From NCBI GenBank assembly GCA_002480345.1, contig DLBY01000086.1, positions 1 through 5,941 of the forward strand: a DNA stretch of 5,941 nt, written 5' to 3'. This DNA comes from Phycisphaerales bacterium UBA7812 (lineage in GTDB: Bacteria > Planctomycetota > Phycisphaerae > Phycisphaerales > UBA1924). The position numbers were made by a program, and so were the translations under genes. The notes under the pieces were generated by a model, which did not search any database, was not told where the DNA came from, and worked only from the letters and a program-made list of their open reading frames with translations. Positions 1-5,558 of the stretch are shown here, in pieces. The first letter of the stretch is position 1. Every line of letters starts with the position of its first letter.

Positions 1-695
1 TGGAGGCGGGGACGCCCGGGCGGGTCGACGGGATCGTCACGGCGCCGATCAGCAAGAGCGCGTGGCACGCGGCGGGGCACGCGCGCTTCCCGGGGCACAC
101 GGAGCTGCTCGCGTCGCGGTTCAACACACGCCGGTTCGCGATGATGTTCGAGGGACCCGACTTGCGGGTGAGCCTCGCGACGGTGCATGTGCCGCTCAAC
201 GAGATCCGGGATGTGTTGACGATCGGGAAGGTATTCGACGCGATCGACCTGGGCGTGCAGGGGTGCCGGCAGCTCGGGATCGCGTCACCCCGGGTCGCGG
301 TGTGCGGGCTGAACCCGCACGCGGGCGAGGGCGGGCTGCTGGGCGACGAGGAGGATCGGCTGATCAAACCCGCGATCGACCTGGCGCGGAACCACGGGAT
401 GCGGGTCGAGGGGCCCTTCCCGGGGGACACGATCTTCGGGCGCGCCGTGAGCGGGGAGTTCGACCTGGTCGTGGCGATGTATCACGACCAGGGGCTGATC
501 CCGGTGAAACTCCTGGCGCGGGACCGGTCGGTGAACATCACGGTCGGGCTGCCGAGCGTGCGCACGAGCCCGGACCACGGGACGGCGTTCGACATCGCGG
601 GGCGCGGGGTGGCGGACGCGGGGAGCATGGCGGCCGCGATCGAGACCGCGGCGCGGATGCTGCGACCGATCGCGGAGAAATCGGCTTCCGAATAA
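1..695 (+). CDS. pdxA: 4-hydroxythreonine-4-phosphate dehydrogenase PdxA, 5'-truncated by the window edge
   Basis: C-terminal 230 residues; the reading frame begins at base 3 and ends with TAA at 693-695. PdxA oxidises 4-phosphohydroxy-L-threonine with NAD(P) in the cytoplasm, and the decarboxylated product feeds pyridoxine 5'-phosphate synthesis with PdxJ. Family blocks seen in order: VDGIVTAPISK, then FPGHTELLA, LATVHVPL, GLNPHAGEGGLLGDEE, AMYHDQGLIPVK and GLPSVRTSPDHGTAFDIAG. The three metal-binding histidines known in the family (in GHTE, TVHVPL and YHDQG) are all present, so the enzyme looks intact. The family is usually about 330 residues, so roughly 100 N-terminal residues lie outside the window. 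The next gene on this strand starts 168 bp downstream, so they need not be co-transcribed. Related PdxA2-type enzymes act on other hydroxy-acid phosphates, but nothing visible favours that. Confidence 0.95.
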   Translation, partial: EAGTPGRVDGIVTAPISKSAWHAAGHARFPGHTELLASRFNTRRFAMMFEGPDLRVSLATVHVPLNEIRDVLTIGKVFDAIDLGVQGCRQLGIASPRVAVCGLNPHAGEGGLLGDEEDRLIKPAIDLARNHGMRVEGPFPGDTIFGRAVSGEFDLVVAMYHDQGLIPVKLLARDRSVNITVGLPSVRTSPDHGTAFDIAGRGVADAGSMAAAIETAARMLRPIAEKSASE

Positions 696-754
696 CCGGG
701 GCGGGTCCGGGCGCTTCGTTCCCCGGGTCTCGCTGGTGTTTCGCGGGAACGGGG

Positions 755-776
755 CGTGTTGCGTGGGCGCAACGCG
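755..776 (+). other. Hairpin in the pdxA 3' intergenic region, possible transcript end
   Basis: A 9-bp stem (755-763 with 768-776, one G-U wobble) closed by the loop TGGG lies 59 bp after the pdxA stop; its core is GTTGCG/CGCAAC. No T-run follows, so it does not meet the usual rho-independent terminator pattern. It may be a 3'-end stabilising structure or chance in GC-rich DNA. The rest of the 696-863 gap shows no convincing promoter. Confidence 0.3.
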
Positions 777-863
777 AGTCCGGTAATGCACGCTCTCGAT
801 GGCGTTCCGGGTGTTTCCGGCGGTGTGGCGGCGATCGGCACGCGGGTTGCCCCTTAGACCCCC

Positions 864-1346
864 ATGAGAGATGATGCGCTGACAATCCAGGGACGGGCGA
901 GGGTTCTTCGCGGGTTCGGACTTGTGGCCGGGCTCGGTGCATTGCTCGCGGGCGGTGTGCTGGGCGGGTGCGCGGCGCCGCTGGATCTTCCGGTGGCGCG
1001 GCGGAGCGAGGGTTTGCCCAGCGCGAACCGGGGGCAGTCTTCCGCGGCGGTGTTCAGCGGTCCCGGTGTGGCGGCGGCGATGGCGTCGGTCCCGGACTGG
1101 TACCGACCCGAGTATGCGCGCAATAACGAGAATCTCGCGTTGGCGGAGCCTCGGGCGTTGACGGCGATCGATGAGTGGCCGCAGGTGCCGCCTCCGACGA
1201 TCGCGGCGCAGCGGCGGATGACGCTGAACCGGAATCCTCAGCAGATCATTATCTTTACGACGCCCGGCGCGGGGTTTGGGGGTCGGGCGCCCGCGAACCG
1301 TTTCGGGGGCGGCGGTCGGTGGCTGTACACGCCCCGTCCTCGCTGA
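864..1346 (+). CDS. Predicted lipoprotein of unknown function, 160 aa
   Basis: I do not recognise a family. The N-terminus looks like a lipoprotein signal: a basic region with arginines (residues 11-16), a hydrophobic Gly/Ala/Leu stretch (about 18-34), and a lipobox-like LGGC with Cys36 as the candidate lipidated residue. This implies export by Sec and membrane anchoring. The mature part is about 125 residues, low in complexity and rich in Pro, Arg, Gly and Ala. It holds a short segment VPDWYRPEYARNNENLAL, a polar middle, a hydrophobic patch QQIIIFTT, and a Gly-rich tail ending in Pro-Arg. No enzyme motif is visible. The ATG at 864 is the first start after an in-frame TAG at 855 and gives a sensible signal peptide, but no clear Shine-Dalgarno sequence precedes it. 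MurA follows 97 bp downstream on the same strand. The signal-peptide logic supports a real gene; the function is open. Confidence 0.65.
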   Translation: MRDDALTIQGRARVLRGFGLVAGLGALLAGGVLGGCAAPLDLPVARRSEGLPSANRGQSSAAVFSGPGVAAAMASVPDWYRPEYARNNENLALAEPRALTAIDEWPQVPPPTIAAQRRMTLNRNPQQIIIFTTPGAGFGGRAPANRFGGGGRWLYTPRPR

Positions 1347-1432
1347 TCGGTCTTCGGGACATCGCGGCGTGTGGTGCGGAATCGGCGCAGAAGCCGATGA
1401 CTCCGGCGGGGCTGAGTAGACTCGGCGCGCGC

Positions 1433-1438
1433 AGGAGG
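1433..1438 (+). promoter_or_regulatory. Strong Shine-Dalgarno sequence of murA
   Basis: AGGAGG, 5 nt before the ATG at 1444. It is the only canonical ribosome-binding site seen upstream of any gene start in the window, and it fixes the murA start at 1444. Confidence 0.85.
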
Positions 1439-1443
1439 CACCG

Positions 1444-2751
1444 ATGGACCGATTCGTGATTCAGGGCGGGCGCCGGCTCGAGGGGACAGTCCGCATCAAT
1501 GGGTCGAAGAACGCGAGCCTGCCGCTGATGGCGGCGGCGCTGCTGACCGACCAGCCCGTGACGCTGCGGGGGGTTCCGGATCTCGCGGACATCGGCAACA
1601 TGCGCCGCCTGCTGGGTGAGCTGGGGGTGGAGATCGCGGGCGGACCGGCGGGCGATGGACGGGCCGAGACGCTGCGGGTGACGGATGATTCGGAGAGCCA
1701 TGCGCGGTACGACATCGTGCGCACGATGCGGGCGAGCATCTGCGTGCTCGGGCCTCTGCTTGCGGCTCGGGGGCGCGCGCGGGTGTCGATGCCGGGCGGG
1801 TGCGCGATCGGCGACCGGCCCGTGGACCTGCACCTGCGTGGCATGGAGGCGCTGGGCGCGGAGATCGAATTGGACGGGGGGGACATCATCGCGCGCGCGC
1901 CGGGCGGGCGGCTGCGGGGGGACACGATCTTCCTGGGCGGGGCGTTCGGGTCGACGGTGCTGGGGACGGCGAATGTGATGTCCGCCGCGACGCTGGCGGA
2001 GGGGACGACGGTCATCGAGAGCGCGGCGTGCGAGCCCGAGATCGTGGACCTCGCCCGGCTGCTCACCGCGATGGGGGCGAAGATCGAGGGGGCGGGCTCG
2101 CCCCGCGTGACGGTGCACGGCGTGGAGAAGCTTGGCGGGGCGGACCACGCGGTCTTGCCCGACCGGATCGAGGCGGCGACCTACATGTGCGCCGCGGCGA
2201 TCACCAACGGCGTGCTGACGCTCGAGGACTGCCCGCTGGATTGCCTGCTGAGTGTGACCGACCGGCTCGAGGCGGTGGGTGTGCGCGTCGAATGCGTGGA
2301 CGGGAACGCCGACCCGCTTCGGTGCGCCGTGCGGGTGGCGGCGGACCGGGTGCTCAAGCCCATCGAGGTGACGACGCAGCCGCACCCGGGGTTCCCGACG
2401 GATGTGCAGGCGCAGTTGATGGCGCTGCTGTGCCTGGCAGACGGGAACAGCGTGGTGACGGAGAAGATCTTCCCCGAGCGGTTTTTGCATGTCGCGGAGT
2501 TGAGCCGGATGGGGGCGAGGCTGTTCCGGCAGGGGAACACGGTGGTGGTGAGCGGCGTGCGCACGCTGAAGGGCGCGCCGGTGATGGCGAGCGACCTGCG
2601 GGCGAGCGCGGGGCTGGTGCTTGCGGGCCTCGCGGCGGAGGGGACGACCACCGTCAACCGCGTGTACCACCTCGACCGGGGCTACGAGCGGATGGAAGAA
2701 CGGCTCGCGGCGGTCGGCGCGGTGATCGAGCGGGCGGGCGAGTCGGCGTGA
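1444..2751 (+). CDS. murA: UDP-N-acetylglucosamine 1-carboxyvinyltransferase MurA
   Basis: Transfers enolpyruvate from PEP to UDP-GlcNAc, the first committed step of peptidoglycan synthesis, in the cytoplasm. At 435 residues it is slightly longer than the usual 420 or so. The N-terminal MDRFVIQGG and GSKNASLPLMAAALLT carry the conserved Lys22-Asn23 pair. The catalytic loop reads MPGGCAIGDRPVDLHLRG with Cys120, equivalent to E. coli Cys115. Asp320 sits in GFPTDVQAQ (E. coli Asp305), Arg386 in DLRASAG and Arg412 in YHLDRGYERM. All active-site residues are present, and since Cys (not Asp) occupies the loop, fosfomycin sensitivity would be expected from known family behaviour. The start is fixed by AGGAGG 5 nt upstream. 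The gene ends 1 bp from the convergent esterase gene, leaving no space for a terminator between them. It argues for a peptidoglycan-containing cell. Confidence 0.97.
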   Translation: MDRFVIQGGRRLEGTVRINGSKNASLPLMAAALLTDQPVTLRGVPDLADIGNMRRLLGELGVEIAGGPAGDGRAETLRVTDDSESHARYDIVRTMRASICVLGPLLAARGRARVSMPGGCAIGDRPVDLHLRGMEALGAEIELDGGDIIARAPGGRLRGDTIFLGGAFGSTVLGTANVMSAATLAEGTTVIESAACEPEIVDLARLLTAMGAKIEGAGSPRVTVHGVEKLGGADHAVLPDRIEAATYMCAAAITNGVLTLEDCPLDCLLSVTDRLEAVGVRVECVDGNADPLRCAVRVAADRVLKPIEVTTQPHPGFPTDVQAQLMALLCLADGNSVVTEKIFPERFLHVAELSRMGARLFRQGNTVVVSGVRTLKGAPVMASDLRASAGLVLAGLAAEGTTTVNRVYHLDRGYERMEERLAAVGAVIERAGESA

Positions 2752-2752
2752 G

Positions 2753-3670
2753 TCAATCCGATTCGCGCAACGCGTCCATTGCTTCGGCGAACTTCGCGCC
2801 CATGTCCAGGTAGCCCGCGGTGTCGTAGTGGGCTCGGTCTGAGTAGCCGTACGAATCGGTGCTGGTGACGAGTGCGGCGTGGGGGTCGGCGCCGGCGACC
2901 TCTGCCTGGGCGGCGCGGACGATGTCGCCGTGCTTCCATTGGGGCTTGTCTTCGCCCGCGTTCAGGCGGCTGTCGGAGATGCGGCCCATGACGAAGGGGA
3001 GATCGTCGGTGTGCATCGCGGCGCGGAGCAGTTCGATGAGTTCGGCGAGGTTGGTGTCGTAGTCCGCGGCGGAGACGAACGCGTTGGCGTCGCTCTCGCC
3101 CTGCATCCAGACGATGCCGGAGGGGATGAGGGTGTCGGGCTCGCCGTCGCCGTCGATGTCGGGGACGCGGATCGCGTTGAAGATCGTCGCGAGGGCGTGG
3201 TCGTATTGGTTGATGCCTTTCGTCTCCCCGTCGCCTCGCGTGTCGTGGGGGTCCCAGGTGCCGGCGGCGGGTTGGCGGTCGTCGATGCTGGTGCCTCCGC
3301 GGGCGTACTTGATGATGGCGATGTTCTCGTCGGGGCGGAGTTCGCGCATGCGTCGGGCGAAGGCGAGCTCGGGGCCGAACCGGTCGGAGGGTTGGGGCGT
3401 CACCCCGTCGGTGCGGGCGCCGACGCCGAAGCCGGGCGTGAGGTCGGACCAGCAGCCGACACCCTCCGCGGGCTCGAAGTCCTTGCGGATCTGCCCGAAG
3501 AAGATGCGGGTGTGATCGACCGGACCCTGCATGTCCTCTGGGAGTTCGCTCGCGCGGCCGAACCCGACCATGTTGGACTGGCCCCCGAAGTAGTAGAGGT
3601 GGTAGGTGCCGGCGGTGGCGAGGGGGGTGAGGGCGGAGAGCGCGAGGACGGCGAGGGTGGTGGTCTTCAT
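2753..3670 (-). CDS. Exported SGNH/sialate O-acetylesterase-like (SASA, DUF303) carbohydrate esterase
   Basis: A 305-residue protein predicted to remove O-acetyl groups from sugars (sialic acid, xylan or another acetylated glycan; the substrate cannot be told). A Sec signal peptide covers residues 1-20, with likely cleavage after ATA. The catalytic Ser32 is in the nucleophile block YFGGQSNMVG. A second block is KYARGGTS (121-128), a third WMQGESDA (188-195), and the C-terminal Asp/His block is SDRAHYDTAGYLDMG with Asp278 and His281. These are the expected motifs of the family. An acidic loop DIDGDGEPD (171-179) resembles a calcium-binding loop and precedes the third block. The ATG at 3670 is chosen because it opens the signal peptide; the frame stays open upstream, but that stretch is Arg/Pro-rich noise. 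No Shine-Dalgarno sequence is visible. A terminator lies directly upstream, so the gene probably has its own promoter or is fed by read-through. Confidence 0.9.
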   Translation of the reverse strand: MKTTTLAVLALSALTPLATAGTYHLYYFGGQSNMVGFGRASELPEDMQGPVDHTRIFFGQIRKDFEPAEGVGCWSDLTPGFGVGARTDGVTPQPSDRFGPELAFARRMRELRPDENIAIIKYARGGTSIDDRQPAAGTWDPHDTRGDGETKGINQYDHALATIFNAIRVPDIDGDGEPDTLIPSGIVWMQGESDANAFVSAADYDTNLAELIELLRAAMHTDDLPFVMGRISDSRLNAGEDKPQWKHGDIVRAAQAEVAGADPHAALVTSTDSYGYSDRAHYDTAGYLDMGAKFAEAMDALRESD

Positions 3671-3682
3671 GTCGGTGAGGAT

Positions 3683-3711
3683 AAGAAAAATCCCCCGCGT
3701 GCGCGGGGGAT
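3683..3711 (-). terminator. Rho-independent terminator of the 181-aa membrane protein gene
   Basis: A perfect inverted repeat (TCCCCCGCG, 2-nt centre, CGCGGGGGA, extended by one A-T pair) spans 3690-3711. On the minus strand it is followed by a T-rich tail, TTTTTCTT, overlapping the end of the stem. The + strand side has no T-run, so it works for minus-strand transcripts only. It lies 30 bp after the stop of the membrane protein gene (3742). The T-tail ends only 12 nt before the esterase start codon. Confidence 0.88.
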
Positions 3712-3741
3712 CGGAAAAGGGCGTGTCACTCGCGGGGGTGG

Positions 3742-4287
3742 TTACTCGACGGTGATCGGGAGATAGAGGAATTCGGAGTTGTAGTTGGCGTCGTAGACGG
3801 TGATCTCGGTGTCGGAGTAATCCCCGGCGACGGTGGGCGTGAGGGTGAATCGGAACTCCGCGGTCCCGTAGGCGGCGAGCGGGGCGTTGAAGACGGTTTC
3901 GCGGTACCCCGACATCGTGCCGTCGGCGCTGGCGGGCTGTGGGGTGACGGGCCCGAAGGTGAAGTCGTCGCAGATCATCCCGCTGAAGTCGATATCGCTG
4001 ACTTCGCGGGCGACGCCGCGGGTGTCGGTGACGCGGATGACGAGTTCGAAGGGCTGCCCGACGCGGATGGTGTCGGGGTACTCGGTGTCGATGACGAGGT
4101 CGGCGGGGCCGACCATGCCGTTGAACATGTTGCCGAAGTTGTTCGCGGCACCCGCGAACCAGCCCGTGATGAGGCCCGACCCGCACCCGACGGCGAAGAT
4201 GAGGGCGCCGACGAGCATCGCGGGGACCCAGCTGGACCCTGAGGGTTGCGGGTTGCCCGCCCAGTTGGGCTGTGGTGCGGTGCTCAT
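3742..4287 (-). CDS. Single-pass membrane protein with extracytoplasmic beta-rich domain, function unknown, 181 aa
   Basis: No family recognised. Layout: a short polar N-terminus rich in Pro, Gln, Asn and Ser (1-19); one hydrophobic helix about 20-46 with several small-residue GxxxG-like spacings; a short linker; then a domain of about 120 residues (62-181). Its pattern of alternating hydrophobic strands, with segments RVGQPFELVIRVTD, TAEFRFTLTPTVAGDY and EITVYDA, suggests an immunoglobulin-like beta sandwich of the kind found in bacterial surface proteins. Two cysteines (35 in the helix, 106 in the domain) are present; Cys35 does not sit in a good lipobox. The ATG at 4287 is preferred over an upstream one at 4503, whose added 72 residues are Arg/Pro-rich and look non-coding. 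It is followed by its own terminator, so it is probably a single-gene transcript. Confidence 0.7.
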   Translation of the reverse strand: MSTAPQPNWAGNPQPSGSSWVPAMLVGALIFAVGCGSGLITGWFAGAANNFGNMFNGMVGPADLVIDTEYPDTIRVGQPFELVIRVTDTRGVAREVSDIDFSGMICDDFTFGPVTPQPASADGTMSGYRETVFNAPLAAYGTAEFRFTLTPTVAGDYSDTEITVYDANYNSEFLYLPITVE

Positions 4288-4501
4288 GGTGCGAGTCCCG
4301 TTTACGCGGTGTGCGGGTGTGGGTGTGCGAGTGCCGCCTTTGCGACGACTCCTGGGGTGGGCAGGATACCCGCGGATCGGGGCTGGGGCGAGTCGGCGGG
4401 GTTGGTGGGCCGAGAGCCGGGTGCGGGGGCGGGTCCGGCGGCGTGAACCCCGTCGCGGGGCTGGCGGTACATTGATCGGTAGCCGCGGCGAAGGGTGGAT
4501 C
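4288..4501. other. Divergent intergenic region with GT-rich low-complexity patch
   Basis: A 214-bp spacer between a minus-strand gene and a plus-strand small ORF, so it should hold promoters in both directions. I cannot point to a convincing -35/-10 pair. The sequence TACATT at 4468-4473 could be a -10 element for the small ORF but has no partner. A G/T-rich patch at about 4308-4333 repeats GTGTGCG and GTGTGGG units imperfectly. No RNA gene was recognised. Confidence 0.4.
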
Positions 4502-4618
4502 ATGACGAGTCTGCTGCAATGGGGGCTGCTGATCGGCGGGCTGGCGCTGATCGCGTTCGGGCTGCTGTGGGACCGGCCGGGCTGGCGGGGGCGGGCGGCG
4601 CTGCGGGGTGAGATTTGA
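4502..4618 (+). CDS. Candidate 38-aa membrane microprotein
   Basis: A short frame starting at ATG 4502 and ending in TGA at 4616-4618. It encodes one hydrophobic helix (about residues 4-22, LLQWGLLIGGLALIAFGLL) followed by a basic tail with Trp-Asp-Arg-Pro and several arginines, the arrangement expected of a single-pass protein with its C-terminus in the cytoplasm. A purine-rich AAGGGTGG at 4491-4498 sits at suitable distance to act as a ribosome-binding site. The frame is open further upstream, but that part lies antisense to the membrane protein gene and looks non-coding. No family is recognised. Hydrophobic stretches arise easily in GC-rich DNA, so this remains a candidate; the charge layout and the ribosome-binding site favour it. 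Confidence 0.5.
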   Translation: MTSLLQWGLLIGGLALIAFGLLWDRPGWRGRAALRGEI

Positions 4619-4655
4619 ACGCGACGGTCGCGATGGGATGGCGAAGTTCGGTTAC

Positions 4656-5555
4656 CTAGTCATTACTCTCGTCTAAACGCAGTGGTCCATTTCGACTCGA
4701 TTGCCGGGGGCGTGTCGGCGACTCCACGAGCACCCAGTATTTTCCGTCCCTAACGATCTTTCCTGCCTTCTTCAGATGTTGCTGAGCAGTCCTCACCGCA
4801 TGCTTCCACTTTTTGCCAAAGTGTTTACCATCGATAACACGATCGATCGAATCGTCACAGATGTCCGGATGGATTGCCTGCACGCGCCCGTGGATTTCTG
4901 GCGTCGTGAGTGGACCACGGACGAGTGAGTGCAGGATCGCGTCCGCGAAGATTGCGTGGGGAGGTCGTCCTCGGGCACTGATTCTCAAGAACCGCTCATG
5001 AGCCTCTGCAATCCCGGCCGTCATATTATTAAGGATCCGTAGGCCGAGATGATCGTTCACAAATCTGACCATGTGTCCTCGTTCCTGATAGACCGTCTCC
5101 ATCCAATCCAGATCCGGTTGGGAGACTGGAGTACTGAGCGGCATGATCGCACGGATATCTTCGCTGATTTCAGATATAGCATTCCGGTCATCGAGTAGAA
5201 CGCCGTACTCGAAATTGCGACACAAGCCCGAATTTGTCAGATTCGCGGAAGTGATCATCGCATACCGCTGATCGGCGATGTAGATTTTCGCATGAACTCC
5301 TGCAGCGAACAGAACTTGCGTCGGACCGTCTCGCTCGAGCAGTGCCGATATTGCCGCCGGCCTTGTCGCGCCTGACAAAACCGTCTGAATTCGCAGGTCG
5401 CACAAGAGAGTCACTGCAACATTCGGCTTCGCGTTATCGCGAATCGACTCGCAAGGCCCGATCCCAACATACGGAGAGCACAGAAGAAGATCGGCGTTCG
5501 CGGAGGCAATGACCTCCGCGAACGCCGATGCTGATGGGGTCTTAACGAGGCGCAT
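4656..5555 (-). CDS. Single-HKD phospholipase D-superfamily nuclease-like protein with C-terminal winged helix
   Basis: A 299-residue protein. The N-terminal part (about 8-140) is a PLD-type domain: a helix, strand DLLLCSPYVG, then the signature HAKIYIAD (His88, Lys90, Asp95), six residues, and TSANLT (Ser103, Asn105). It matches HxK(x)4D(x)6(G/T)SxN, with Thr replacing the common Gly. FEYGVLL follows. Only one HKD motif is present, so by analogy with Nuc and BfiI it should work as a dimer with a shared active site. Residues about 203-277 look like a winged helix, with a recognition-type segment KKWKHAVRTAQQHLKKAGKIVRDGKYWVL, as in Mrr-N-like and restriction-enzyme DNA-binding domains. A polar tail ends the protein. 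No signal peptide is seen, so it is likely cytoplasmic. A DNA nuclease in defence is my inference; lipid hydrolysis is unlikely. G+C is near 50%, with ATA, TCT and GAA codons unlike its neighbours, which points to horizontal acquisition. The start is 3 nt after the fbaB stop, without a clear Shine-Dalgarno sequence. Confidence 0.85.
   Translation of the reverse strand: MRLVKTPSASAFAEVIASANADLLLCSPYVGIGPCESIRDNAKPNVAVTLLCDLRIQTVLSGATRPAAISALLERDGPTQVLFAAGVHAKIYIADQRYAMITSANLTNSGLCRNFEYGVLLDDRNAISEISEDIRAIMPLSTPVSQPDLDWMETVYQERGHMVRFVNDHLGLRILNNMTAGIAEAHERFLRISARGRPPHAIFADAILHSLVRGPLTTPEIHGRVQAIHPDICDDSIDRVIDGKHFGKKWKHAVRTAQQHLKKAGKIVRDGKYWVLVESPTRPRQSSRNGPLRLDESND
5490..5529. repeat. Perfect 17-bp inverted repeat with 6-nt loop inside the start of the PLD-like gene
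   Basis: Arms ATCGGCGTTCGCGGAGG (5490-5506) and CCTCCGCGAACGCCGAT (5513-5529) are exact reverse complements around the loop CAATGA. It covers codons 9 to 22 of the PLD-like gene, beginning 26 nt after the A of its ATG. It encodes part of the first helix and strand (FAEVIASANAD), which fit the family, so the hairpin sits in true coding sequence. It is more GC-rich than the rest of the gene. No T-run follows on the minus strand (CTTCTTCTGTG), so an ordinary terminator is unlikely. It could restrain translation, act as a protein-binding operator, or be an old terminator of fbaB taken into the coding region. Confidence 0.95.
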
Positions 5556-5558
5556 CGA

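Noticed and set aside
62..874. Plus-strand 270-codon frame over pdxA
   Set aside because: Arg/Gly/Ala-rich shadow in another frame; the pdxA frame contains all family motifs.
1381..1398. Small hairpin ATCGGC-loop-GCCGAT before murA
   Set aside because: Only 6 bp, no T-run, and such short matches are common in GC-rich DNA.
1875..1900. Run of seven G and an alternating CG run inside murA, considered as a frameshift site or Z-DNA signal
   Set aside because: The reading frame and family motifs continue unbroken on both sides, and such runs are ordinary at this base composition.
1255..2670. Long reverse-strand open frame (471 codons) opposite murA
   Set aside because: Its translation is dominated by Arg, Pro, His and Ala, typical of the antisense of GC-rich coding DNA, and it lies opposite a fully supported murA.
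2879..3766. Plus-strand 295-codon frame opposite the esterase
   Set aside because: Gly/Val/Asp-rich composition without motifs; it is the antisense shadow of the esterase.
4288..4503. N-terminal extension of the 181-aa membrane protein up to ATG 4503
   Set aside because: The extra 72 residues are almost all Arg, Pro, Ser and Thr, and would put a basic disordered tail before an otherwise normal membrane protein start at 4287.
2753..4519. A single 588-codon reverse frame that would fuse an N-terminal extension to the esterase
   Set aside because: The part upstream of 3670 is Arg/Pro-rich noise overlapping the membrane protein gene, and a terminator lies inside it. A signal peptide begins at 3670.
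4840..4849. 10-bp palindrome CGATCGATCG within the PLD-like gene
   Set aside because: Short simple GATC repetition that is easily found by chance; no second copy or context suggests function.
4656..5555. Reading of the PLD-superfamily gene as a phospholipase or cardiolipin synthase
   Set aside because: Only one HKD motif, no membrane segment or signal peptide, and a winged-helix-like C-terminus; these fit a nuclease better.
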